Part shown: piece after piece, positions 1 to 6,627 of the stretch
Numbering within the stretch: the stretch's first letter is position 1
Layout: the number at the start of each line of letters is the position of its first letter
Assembly (NCBI GenBank): GCA_041484525.1
Contig: JBGPHT010000255.1
Location: 1 to 6,627 of the forward strand
Length of the DNA: 6,627 bases
Origin: JBGPHT01 sp041484525
GTDB lineage: Bacteria; Acidobacteriota; Terriglobia; Bryobacterales; Bryobacteraceae
Direction: 5' to 3'
Translations under genes and position numbers: made by a program
The notes under the pieces: model-generated
What the model was told of the DNA's origin: nothing
The model's database searches: none
Seen by the model: the letters and a program-made list of their open reading frames with translations, nothing else

Positions 1-70
1 CAAGGACGGGCAATCCCGCAACGGTCAAGATGTGCGTTCGCCGCACAGCGGCCAGAAGCCTTGCGTATGT

Positions 71-137
71 GTACGCTCAGACTCTTGTCGTTTTGTTGAG
101 GATGCGTGGGTCTCTCCACTTTTATGTCGCACACCCG
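71..137 (-). repeat. Left copy of a bipartite repeat, probable insertion-sequence end
   Basis: On the minus strand this reads CGGGTGTGCGACATAAAAGT plus GGAG (137-114), 31 unrelated bases, then GTCTGAGCGTAC (82-71). The same two blocks with the same 31-base gap occur on the plus strand at 6462-6528, with one mismatch in the first block. The first block starts exactly where CHAT coding breaks off, which fits insertion of an element whose body lies beyond the left edge. The TG near the start (133-132) fits ends of several IS families. An IS21-like assignment is only a weak guess, as no transposase is visible. Positions 1-70 continue beyond the second block without a recognisable gene. Confidence 0.6.
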
Positions 138-2091
138 CGCGAGAGCAGGCACGCATAGAAGGTGTCGCCCACGCGGTAATATTGGAGCAGCATGGCCCCG
201 GGGGCGAGCACGGAGCGGATCTGCTCCAGGTCGATTGACCCCGCGCCCTGGATGTCGGCGAACTCCTGGTCCTCGCTGCGCAGGCTGCCCATGGCTTCGA
301 CCAGGCGCTGCTCGCATTCGCGCTGGGCGCGGCGGAGTTTTTCGAGCTGCACGTCGCGCAGGTCCGGGGAGCGGCCCTCCAGAAGTTGGATAGTGCGGCT
401 GTACCAGTGCAGTTCTTCGCGCAGCGTGCCCACCTGCTCGACCAGCGCGCGGTTGATCTCACGCGAGGCGGGCAGATTGTGCGCGCGGAACGCGATCAGG
501 TCGGCGAGGCTGCGCGATTTCGCCTGCTCGATGTAATAGGAAGGCGGTCTCCTGGTCCTCGGCTGCCGCGCCGCGGCTGAGGCACATCCGCACCAGGGCT
601 TCGTAGACGGCCAGCTTGTCCTTGAGGAAGGCGATCTTCATCTCTTCGGCCTTCAGGTGGCTGCGCAGATTTTCCAGGTGCTCGTGGGCCTTCTTGTAGG
701 CTTCGTAGGCGGCGGTGGGCGACCCGAGCTCCTCTTCGATCAGTCCCATCACGAACCACACCTGGAAACTCAGGGCCGGCGATTCGGCGTACTCGAGCTT
801 CAGTAACGCGGCGCGGCAGGTATTCATCGCTTCCTGCCGCCGGCCGGCGTTGAGCTGGATGCGGGCCAGCAGCAACTGGCACAGGATGGCCTTGCCGAGC
901 AGCGGCGAAGATTCGAAGAAGCGGAACGCGCTCTCCCCCAGATTGCGCGCCTCGGCCATGCTGCCGGACTGGTAGAAGACGAGCGCCTGGTAGAGATCGA
1001 TGGTGGCCATCCACGCCTGGTTATTTTCGTTCTCGAACAGGTCGCGGGCTTTGCGGAAGAGATCGAGAGCGAACTGGGCGTCGCCGTGGTGGCTGGTGGC
1101 GATGGCGAGATTAGTGAGCGCCTTGGCAGCTTCGTAGCCCATGGCTAGCTGGCGGAAGGCATCGAGCGCGCGGCCGGGCGAGGTGGGCGCCCTCCTCGTT
1201 CAGGTTCAGCTCGAGGTACATTTCCGACTGGTCGAGATCGCACAGCGCCTGGTGGTAGCGGTCGCCGAGCGCCTCGCAGTGCTCGCGCGCGGCGCGGTAG
1301 AGTTCGATGGCGCGCGTGTATTCGCCGCGCAGGTAATACAGGTAGGCGATGTTGTAATCGGTCTCGGCCACCAGCAGCGGCATGTTGTGCGATTCGCACC
1401 AGGCGCGCGCCGCGTGGTAGGTCTCAAGCGATTGGCGGAACTGATTCAGGCTGATCTGGCACGTCGCCATGTTCTTGAGCGCGGCCGCGACATCGAGCGG
1501 CTCGCCGATGGTGAGGAACTGATCGTAGGAGCGGCGATACAGCTCGAGCGCTTCCACGAAGCGATCCTGGCGGTACAGGATGTTGCCCATGTTGGTGTCG
1601 AGGCGGGCCAGGCGCAGGTGGTCGCCGTAGCGGGCGAAGATGTCTTGGGCGCGTTTGGCGAAGGTGAACGCTTCGTCGTAGCGGCCGAGATAAATCAGCG
1701 TCTGGAGCGAGCCGGAGAGCGTGCGGCCGACTTCGATCTCCAGGCCGAGATGTTCGTAAATCTGGAGCGCGGCGGAGTAGTGCTCCCACGCGGGCTCCTG
1801 CTTGCCTTCGAGGAAGAAGACATGTCCCACCGCGCGCAGGCCGACGGCATGGGCGCCCGGATCGTTGAGTTGCTCCGAGAGCCAGAGGGCGGAGCGCGCC
1901 AACCGCTCGGCGCGCGTGAGGTCGATGCGCACCAGCTTCACCACATCATCGTAGAGGCGGCTGACGGTGCCGGGCTCCCACCACGCTTGATTGGCTCTGA
2001 GGATCTGGCGGCGGCGGCGCGGATCGGGCTCGGCAGCCAGTTGCTGGGTGAGTCCTTCGAGACTTTCCGCGGGTTGGAGAGTGCCGGGCAT
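122..2091 (-). pseudogene. TPR-CHAT protein, frameshifted twice and truncated in the CHAT domain
   Basis: Three consecutive segments in shifting frames form one protein of about 650 residues: 2091 to about 1173, 1173 to about 540, and 540 to 122. Removing one base near 1173 restores HLARRALDAFRQLAMGYEAAK. Removing one base near 540 restores ETAFYYIEQAKSRSLADLIAF. Both are smooth family-like sequence. The first two segments carry tandem tetratricopeptide helices (LDTNMGNILYRQDRFVEALE, YNIAYLYYLRGEYTRAIELY, LTNLAIATSHHGDAQFALDL). The last has a charged, coiled-coil-like stretch and the start of CHAT (APGAMLLQYYRVGDTFYACL). Coding breaks off at about 135 and ends at a chance TAA (124-122), so the His and Cys of the caspase-like protease dyad are missing. 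Intact relatives are around 900-1000 residues. In family context the TPRs bind a partner and CHAT is a peptidase, encoded beside a sigma factor. This copy should be non-proteolytic. Sequencing error could explain the frameshifts but not the truncation. Confidence 0.85.
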
Positions 2092-2285
2092 CAGAAACCC
2101 TTCTGCTCCAGGACGTTCTTGAGGCGTTTAAGGCACCGGCCGCGAATGAACCCGATGGAGCCGGTGGCCAGACTCAGCCGCTTGGCGACTTCGGCATAGG
2201 GAATGGGCGGGGTCTCGAAGAAGAGCAACTCGATCATTTCGCGGCAGCGCTCCGGCAGAGTGGTGATGGCGTCACGCACGATCTG
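2091..2285 (-). pseudogene. C-terminal remnant of a sigma-70-family RNA polymerase sigma factor (region 4)
   Basis: The recognisable part begins near IVRDAITTLPERCREMIELL and continues through PYAEVAKRLSLATGSIGFIR to NVLEQKGF before TGA at 2093-2091. This is a sigma region 4 helix-turn-helix: the LPERCR segment precedes region 4 and the ATGSIG turn with basic residues would contact the -35 element. Region 2, needed for -10 recognition and core binding, is absent. An ATG at 2399 in the same frame exists, but the 37 residues it adds are out-of-frame translation of the receptor fragment. Family sigma factors of this type are about 180-200 residues, so roughly two thirds are lost. It overlaps the following TPR-CHAT gene by one base, which suggests the two were an operon. 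A short region-4 peptide might start at an internal codon, but this looks like a remnant. Confidence 0.8.
2098..2103 (-). promoter_or_regulatory. Ribosome binding site and TGATG overlap at the TPR-CHAT start
   Basis: GAAGGG on the minus strand lies six bases before the ATG at 2091-2089. The sigma stop TGA (2093-2091) shares its A with this ATG. The overlap indicates translational coupling and supports 2091 as the original start. Confidence 0.65.
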
Positions 2286-2434
2286 CCCGTCTCCGAATTC
2301 ATGATGCTGATGGTGGCATTGGGAACCACAGCGCCCGACGGGTCGGTGACAGTTCCGTTGAGTGACGTGAGTTGGGCGAATAGGCCGCTCGCCAGGCACA
2401 AAGAGAGTACACCACCCCCAAACAACTTCCCCAT
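2285..2434 (-). pseudogene. 5' remnant of a second Oar-like TonB-dependent receptor
   Basis: The first 50 codons encode a signal peptide (ending SGLFA before Gln21) and the first strands of a carboxypeptidase-regulatory domain (SLNGTVTDPSGAVVPNA). They align without gaps to residues 1-50 of the intact receptor at 6326, with 26 of 50 residues identical by my hand count. Family similarity stops after SETG (codon ending at 2285). The reading frame then runs into sigma-factor DNA in another frame (RSCVTPSP...) and stops at 2234-2236. Promoter, ribosome binding site and start are intact, but the plug and barrel, roughly 1100 residues, are missing. If translated, the product would be a 66-residue secreted fragment with no obvious function. 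It is a gene remnant made by a rearrangement or, less likely, by misassembly. Confidence 0.82.
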
Positions 2435-2442
2435 TTTCCTAA

Positions 2443-2448
2443 CTCCTT
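2443..2448 (-). promoter_or_regulatory. Ribosome binding site fixing the start at 2434
   Basis: AAGGAG on the minus strand lies eight bases before the ATG at 2434. This is a strong Shine-Dalgarno match and shows that the truncated receptor fragment keeps a genuine translation start, not a chance ORF. Confidence 0.75.
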
Positions 2449-2485
2449 CATCGCGAAAGGTCGCGCGTTACGAATTTGTTAGTGT

Positions 2486-2515
2486 TGAATATCACGATAA
2501 ATGGCCGCGTGTCAA
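2486..2515 (-). promoter_or_regulatory. Putative promoter of the truncated second receptor, now upstream of the sigma/TPR remnant
   Basis: The minus strand reads TTGACA (2515-2510), 18 bases, then TATTCA (2491-2486), inside GTGATATTCAACACTAA. Spacing and box match the promoter at 6422-6451, differing by one A within the box. The -35 is a consensus match and the -10 is weaker. It lies 51 bases before the ATG at 2434. If active, it would now transcribe the chimeric receptor/sigma fragment and the TPR-CHAT pseudogene. Confidence 0.6.
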
Positions 2516-2590
2516 TGAAATTCACGCGGAAAAACGCATGTAAACGGATACTTTGCCGGACAGGGGGGAGGCACGACGGGGTGGAGGACC

Positions 2591-2633
2591 GAAACACAGA
2601 AAGGCCCCCGCTCTGACAGGGAAGCAGGGGCCT
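2591..2633 (-). terminator. Intrinsic terminator of the TonB-dependent receptor
   Basis: The transcript arm AGGCCCCTGCT (2633-2623) pairs with AGCGGGGGCCT (2612-2602). This gives an 11-bp GC-rich stem with one U-G pair and a 10-base loop, followed by a T-rich but interrupted tail (TTCTGTGTTTC). It starts 9 bases after the receptor stop codon, where a terminator is expected. The tail is weak, so termination may be partial. Confidence 0.8.
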
Positions 2634-2642
2634 CGGAATGGC

Positions 2643-5600
2643 CTAGAACGAGAATCGAAGTGCGAACTGCATCTGCCGCGGAGTTACCAGCGTGCTCGTC
2701 AGCTTGCCGAAATTGGATGCCGAGGTCAGGCTGACGTTGGCGCTCTGCGGATCGAACATCACGGTGTTGGTGAGGTTGAAGCTCTCCCAGCGGAATTGCA
2801 GCTTCTGCTTTTCCGACCACGGCATCGTGAAGCTCTTCGAGAGGCCGCTGTCGATATTGAAGAAGCCGTCGCCGCGGAGCGTCAGGCGGCTCCCCGTCTG
2901 GCCGGCGAGCGTTTCGCTGAAAGCCGCGAATGCCGGCTTCGGATCGGCCCAGAGATTCGGACCGCCGCCGGCAACTGCCGTTGCGTTGTGGAGGCTGGTG
3001 ATGGCCGGAACCGGGGTGCCGTTCGGCGTGGCATACGCGCTGAGCTGCCAGTTGGTGGCCCAGCGGGAACCGTCGCTGATGCTGAACGGCAGTCCGGAAG
3101 TTTGCCGGTACGTGCCGCTGATCTGCCATCCGCCGACGACCGCATCGAGCACCCGGTTCATGCTGTGGCCGAAGCGGCGGCCACGCCCGAAAGGCAGCTC
3201 CCACACGAGGAACCCGTTCACCTGGTGCAGCGCGTCGTAGCGGGATACCGACCGGAGTTGGCTGGCATTCCACGAATTGATCATGAAGTCGCCGGAGAAG
3301 TTTCCTGAACTCTCGGCGCGCGATCCGATGTCGATCGACTTCGATAGCGTGTAGTTGAAGTCGAATTGTACTCCGCCGCTGAAGCGCTTGCGAACGGTTA
3401 GCTGCATGGAATGGTACGCGCCGGATCCGAGAGAGCTCCACGCATTCAAGGCGGAGAACTGCTGGCTCCATTGCGAGAACTGGCCGAGCACTCCGCAGGC
3501 CAGCCGCGTGATCTTGCCGGCGGCGCTGTATGTGGAGGTGGGACCGCAGCCGGCGGCATCCATATCGCTCAGGACGTTGGTGAAGTCGCCGGGATTGCTG
3601 CGCTCCAGGTAGTCCTTGGCGATGGCCTGGCTGGCGGTGAAGCCGCTACCGGCGGCCGTCGCCCACATGTTCTCGAAGAACGGAATCCTGGGCAGATTGG
3701 CGACCGACACACCCTGGAAATCCACCAGCGTCGCCAACTGGGACATGGCCTGGAAATACGTCTGGCCCGACTTCGGATCCGTCAGGTCAGTGGGCATGGC
3801 GAGGTCGCGCTGCACCAGGTTGTGGCGCGAGAGCCGGCCGACGTATGAAACCTGCGCGAACAAACCGTGCGAGAACTCGCGGCCGATCGAGAAGTTCAGG
3901 TTCATGGTGTACGGCGCCTTCAGCTTGTCGTCGATCGAGTTGGTGATGGCGAACGCCGTCGGGTATGCTTTGGGAAATCCGCCCGGAGGAGCCGGCGGAA
4001 CCAGTTGGCCCGGCACCGAGAAGAAATCTGTAAACCGGGGAAGCTGGGTAGTCGCGAGTTGATTCGGCGGCGTGGAGATGGTGCTCGAGAGGCCGAATGC
4101 AGTGGCGTCGATGGCCGAGGACAGCGGTTGTCCGATTTCGTCGTAGTACATGCCGGCGCCGAGGCGGATCGAGGTCCGGCCGGCACCGCCGAATAGGAAC
4201 TTCGCGAACCGGTTCTCGGCGTTGGGCGAATAGGCGAGTGCCAGACGGGGCGCCCAATTCTTGTGGTACGGATACATCGGCCGCCCGCCGGAGCCATGGG
4301 CGAGGATGTAGGTGATCACGCCGGCGCCCTGGCCGGAGAGACCCTGTGCGGCCAGGGTGCCGCGTTTGTCCATCCAGGCGCCGATCGGAATATCCGTCGA
4401 GATCTGCTGGCCGTTGGCCTCGCGGACCGGCGGCATGAGCGAGTACCGGACACCATACGTCAGAGTCAGGTTGCGCTTGAGGCGCCAGGAATCCTGAGCA
4501 TAGAACTCGCCCTCGCGATTCACGAAATTGCGGGAGATGGGCGCGCCCACGGGCAGCGTAGTGCCGTCCACCAGGTAGTTGTAATTTCCGGTGCCCGAGG
4601 TAACCACGCCGAGCAACGCTACCATCGCGTACTGATAGCTGGTTCGGTCGCCGCTCGATACACCGAGCGAAGCCGGAGTGACATCCGCGCCGCTGCCGTT
4701 GATGACGGACGCGTTGGTGATGGCGGTGTTGAACGAATGGCGGTACGAATTCGTGCGGTTCGAGATCAGGCGGGCGATGCCGCCGAACCTGAGGTCGTGC
4801 GCGCCCTTGCTCCACGAGAGGTCCTCGGAGAACGTATTCACGGGGACGATACGGGCGAGTCCGGTGCTGGTTCCGTAGATCGGATCGATACCGCGGAACG
4901 TAGTGTAGCTGCCGGCCAGGATGCCCGTAGTTTCGCCGCCCGCGCGCGTGAATCCATAGTTAAAGGTACTGACGAGGTTGGGCTTCAGAACGGCCGTCCA
5001 ACCGCTTGCCATGCCCTTGTTGTTGGCCAGAGTGACCGAATTCGGCTGCGCCCCCGGCATCTGCGGAGTGCCGCCCTGGCTGTCGTTCTGGAGGCTTCCG
5101 CGCCAGAAGATCGAATGTTTGCCGGCGCCGTCCGGGTGGAAATCGAACTTGGTGATGTAGGTGTTCTGATCGGTGTGCACCGGCGCCGTGAAGGTCAGCC
5201 CCGTCGTGTTGAGCCCGTCGCCGAGCGTGTTGTTGTTGCCCTTGGGGTAGAGGTTGAGGACTTTCAACGTAGCGGCACTGACGCCGATTCCGAGCGGATC
5301 GACATCGGTCTTGATCTGAGCGGGACCAATCTGCTGTAGCGCGCCCGCGGCGTTGTGAAACTGCACGATTCCCTGCTTCAGGGTTTCGGCCGGTATCGTG
5401 CGGGTGACGATCGAAGAACTCGCGTCGCGCCGGCCTTCATAGTTCAAGAAGAAGAACACCTTGTTCTTCTTGATGGGACCGCCGGCCGTGCCGCCGAAAA
5501 GATTGATGAGCAGCGGAGCGATCGGTACGCCGGAGCGATTGCTGAAGAAATCGTTGGCCGCGGTTTCCGTCCCGCGGCGGAATTCGTAGAGCGATCCGTG

Positions 5601-6326
5601 CATGCTATTGGTTCCGGACTTCGTGATCAGCACGATATCGGCTCCCGACCCGCGGCCCGTATCGGCGCCGCCGTTGGTGGTCGTGGTGCGGAACTCTTCG
5701 ACCGAGTCCGGAGTCACGCGGAGGACGCTGGTGAACGCGGAGCGCGTAGCCTGGTTGTTCACATCGGCGCCGTCGAGCGTGACGTTGGCCTGGTCGGACC
5801 GGCCGCCGTTCACGGAGCCACTGCGATCATCGGTAGTGCCGAAATTGGTCACGCCCGGCTGGAACGAGAGCAGCGCCGCCACGTTGCGCGCGAATGCCGG
5901 CAGTTCCACGATGGCATTGCTGTTGATCACGTTTCCGAGCGATGCGTCGGTGGTGTTGATCTGCCCCGCGGCAGCTTCGACAGTTACCGTCGTGGATGTG
6001 GCGCCGACTTTCTGGAAGACGATCGGTACCGTCGCCGGCTGGTTCACCACCAGTTCCACATTGTTCACCACGACGTCCGTAAAGCCCGCCGCCTTGGCCG
6101 CCAAAGTGTACTTGCCGGGCACTAGCTGCGACAGCGTGTAACGTCCCTGGCTGTCGGAGACATCCTGACGCACCGCACCGGTCTGCGTGTTGGTAGCGGT
6201 GATAGCCGCGTTCGGAATCACGGCGCCGCTCGGGTCCGCCACAGTTCCGTTGAGTGAAGAGGTTTGGGCGAAGACAGACGTCACCGCCAGCACTGCGAGG
6301 GCAATGGCCCCCAGAACCTTTTTCAT
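2643..6326 (-). CDS. Oar-like TonB-dependent receptor with N-terminal carboxypeptidase-regulatory domain
   Basis: Predicted outer-membrane beta-barrel transporter of 1227 residues. Residues 1-20 form a signal peptide (MKK, hydrophobic core, then VFA before Gln21). Residues about 24-105 are a carboxypeptidase regulatory-like beta-sandwich (LNGTVADPSGAVIPNA, later GRYTLSQLVPGKY). Residues about 125-240 look like the plug (ELPAFARN, NGGRSDQANVTLDG, ITKSGTNSMHGS). The rest is barrel, with FGGTAGGPIKKNKVFFF near 277-293 and a terminal FALRFSF whose aromatic last residue suits BAM-dependent insertion. The length is normal for Oar-like receptors. An upstream in-frame ATG at 6365 is rejected because the signal peptide begins at 6326 and GGGGG lies five bases before that ATG. 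The gene appears monocistronic, with its own promoter and terminator, and no frameshift is seen. The substrate cannot be told from sequence; polysaccharide or oligopeptide uptake is only a family-level guess. No FecR, SusD or hydrolase neighbour helps. Confidence 0.93.
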   Translation of the reverse strand: MKKVLGAIALAVLAVTSVFAQTSSLNGTVADPSGAVIPNAAITATNTQTGAVRQDVSDSQGRYTLSQLVPGKYTLAAKAAGFTDVVVNNVELVVNQPATVPIVFQKVGATSTTVTVEAAAGQINTTDASLGNVINSNAIVELPAFARNVAALLSFQPGVTNFGTTDDRSGSVNGGRSDQANVTLDGADVNNQATRSAFTSVLRVTPDSVEEFRTTTTNGGADTGRGSGADIVLITKSGTNSMHGSLYEFRRGTETAANDFFSNRSGVPIAPLLINLFGGTAGGPIKKNKVFFFLNYEGRRDASSSIVTRTIPAETLKQGIVQFHNAAGALQQIGPAQIKTDVDPLGIGVSAATLKVLNLYPKGNNNTLGDGLNTTGLTFTAPVHTDQNTYITKFDFHPDGAGKHSIFWRGSLQNDSQGGTPQMPGAQPNSVTLANNKGMASGWTAVLKPNLVSTFNYGFTRAGGETTGILAGSYTTFRGIDPIYGTSTGLARIVPVNTFSEDLSWSKGAHDLRFGGIARLISNRTNSYRHSFNTAITNASVINGSGADVTPASLGVSSGDRTSYQYAMVALLGVVTSGTGNYNYLVDGTTLPVGAPISRNFVNREGEFYAQDSWRLKRNLTLTYGVRYSLMPPVREANGQQISTDIPIGAWMDKRGTLAAQGLSGQGAGVITYILAHGSGGRPMYPYHKNWAPRLALAYSPNAENRFAKFLFGGAGRTSIRLGAGMYYDEIGQPLSSAIDATAFGLSSTISTPPNQLATTQLPRFTDFFSVPGQLVPPAPPGGFPKAYPTAFAITNSIDDKLKAPYTMNLNFSIGREFSHGLFAQVSYVGRLSRHNLVQRDLAMPTDLTDPKSGQTYFQAMSQLATLVDFQGVSVANLPRIPFFENMWATAAGSGFTASQAIAKDYLERSNPGDFTNVLSDMDAAGCGPTSTYSAAGKITRLACGVLGQFSQWSQQFSALNAWSSLGSGAYHSMQLTVRKRFSGGVQFDFNYTLSKSIDIGSRAESSGNFSGDFMINSWNASQLRSVSRYDALHQVNGFLVWELPFGRGRRFGHSMNRVLDAVVGGWQISGTYRQTSGLPFSISDGSRWATNWQLSAYATPNGTPVPAITSLHNATAVAGGGPNLWADPKPAFAAFSETLAGQTGSRLTLRGDGFFNIDSGLSKSFTMPWSEKQKLQFRWESFNLTNTVMFDPQSANVSLTSASNFGKLTSTLVTPRQMQFALRFSF

Positions 6327-6421
6327 AAATACCCCCAGCAAATTGAGATCGCTAACTCCGCACAAAAACCCCGTAACGCTTGTAAATGGCGTCTGCGGGC
6401 CAATCTGAATTGATTAGTGTT

Positions 6422-6451
6422 TGAATATCACAGCCGGGGGCACGAGGTCAA
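6422..6451 (-). promoter_or_regulatory. Putative promoter of the intact TonB-dependent receptor
   Basis: On the minus strand a TTGACC -35-like hexamer (6451-6446) is followed after exactly 18 bases by TATTCA (6427-6422). The -10 is embedded in GTGATATTCAAACACTAA. The same layout sits upstream of the truncated receptor at 2434, which raises confidence. The -10 ends 95 bases before the ATG, which would leave a long leader. The -35 lies only about 10 bases from the repeat that begins at 6462. No transcription start is known. Confidence 0.55.
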
Positions 6452-6461
6452 TCGGGCCGCC

Positions 6462-6528
6462 CGGGTGCGCGACATAAAAGTGGAGGCTTTGCAGAAATCC
6501 CAGGAGAAGCCGCGAAGTCTGAGCGTAC
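6462..6528 (+). repeat. Right copy of the bipartite repeat, probable insertion-sequence end
   Basis: The plus strand reads a 24-base block containing GCGACATAAAAGTGGAG (6462-6485), 31 bases, then GTCTGAGCGTAC (6517-6528). It matches the minus strand of 137-71. The two 31-base gaps differ from each other, so the copies could be opposite ends of one element type rather than identical ends. The block starts about 10 bases upstream of the receptor -35 box. If it is an element end, the body lies beyond the right edge. Positions 6529-6627 show no gene I can support. Confidence 0.6.
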
Positions 6529-6542
6529 TTAGTACTACAGAC
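6517..6542. repeat. Imperfect palindrome inside the right repeat
   Basis: GTCTG-AGC-GTACT-T-AGTAC-TA-CAGAC: two 5-bp arm pairs separated by a small asymmetric bulge, 26 bases in total. It starts with the second conserved block of the repeat. It could be a transposase binding site, an operator or a hairpin. No T-run follows on either strand, so it is not a good terminator. Confidence 0.45.
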
Positions 6543-6627
6543 AATCCAGGCTGCATACCACCGACGCGGCCACACCGCGACCCCGCCTCGCAGGTACAGG
6601 ATCGCCGAATTCGCTCCGGAATGGCGG

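Noticed and set aside
25..462. Minus-strand open frame of 145 codons at the left edge
   Set aside because: It is the wrong frame of the CHAT segment. The family-like sequence is in the frame ending at 122.
459..1142. A free-standing 227-residue TPR protein
   Set aside because: Its sequence joins seamlessly to the upstream and downstream frames once one base is removed at each edge, so it is the middle of a broken gene. Its last residues are frameshift product.
1141..2199. Long open frame of 352 codons on the plus strand
   Set aside because: It lies antisense to the TPR segment, which has clear family sequence. The product has no recognisable domain, and the open frame follows from GC-rich codon use.
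2091..2399. A complete 102-residue small sigma-like protein
   Set aside because: Its first 37 residues are out-of-frame translation of a receptor fragment, and no ribosome binding site supports the ATG at 2399.
2512..3471. Open frame of 319 codons on the minus strand overlapping the receptor 3' end
   Set aside because: It is an alternative frame of the receptor gene, arginine-rich and without a domain, and it runs through the receptor terminator.
4263..5339. Open frame of 358 codons on the plus strand
   Set aside because: It is wholly antisense to the intact receptor barrel, is low-complexity and charged, and has no domain or ribosome binding site that I can see.
6327..6365. Upstream ATG start for the receptor at 6365
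   Set aside because: It would put 13 residues before a textbook signal peptide and has no good ribosome binding site. The start at 6326 fits both.
1..6627. CRISPR array, tRNA, rRNA or riboswitch
   Set aside because: No regularly spaced short repeats, cloverleaf or conserved RNA core was seen on either strand by eye.

Overview
This GC-rich bacterial window resembles Acidobacteriota, most likely the Solibacter/Bryobacter group. The assignment is an inference from family content: an Oar-like TonB-dependent receptor with an N-terminal carboxypeptidase-regulatory domain, and a sigma-70-like factor translationally coupled to a TPR-CHAT protein. Both arrangements are abundant in that group. All recognisable coding is on the minus strand.

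Layout from right to left, in the direction of transcription. Positions 6462-6627 hold an insertion-sequence-like end and no recognisable gene. A putative promoter (6422-6451) precedes the only intact gene, an Oar-like TonB-dependent receptor of 1227 residues (6326-2643), which ends in a good intrinsic terminator (2591-2633). A second promoter with the same -35/-10 layout (2486-2515) then precedes the first 50 codons of a second Oar-like receptor (2434 to about 2285). That fragment breaks off abruptly, at about position 2285, into the C-terminal part of a sigma-70-family factor (about 2285-2091), which overlaps a TPR-CHAT gene by one base (TGATG). The TPR-CHAT gene (2091 to about 135) carries two single-base frameshifts, near 1173 and 540, and is cut off just inside its CHAT domain. 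The cut falls where a second copy of the insertion-sequence-like end begins (137-71).

The picture is one healthy outer-membrane receptor gene beside a decaying locus. The decayed part looks like the remains of a sigma factor/TPR-CHAT operon that lost its 5' end in a rearrangement with another receptor gene, gained two frameshifts and lost its 3' end at a repeat. The two outer repeats face each other in inverted orientation and share the same two conserved blocks with exactly 31 bases between them, so the window appears to be bracketed by ends of the same element family. No CRISPR array, rRNA, tRNA or riboswitch was seen. I found no intact new system. The most interesting signals are the chimeric junction, the paired repeats and the promoter box shared by the two receptor genes.
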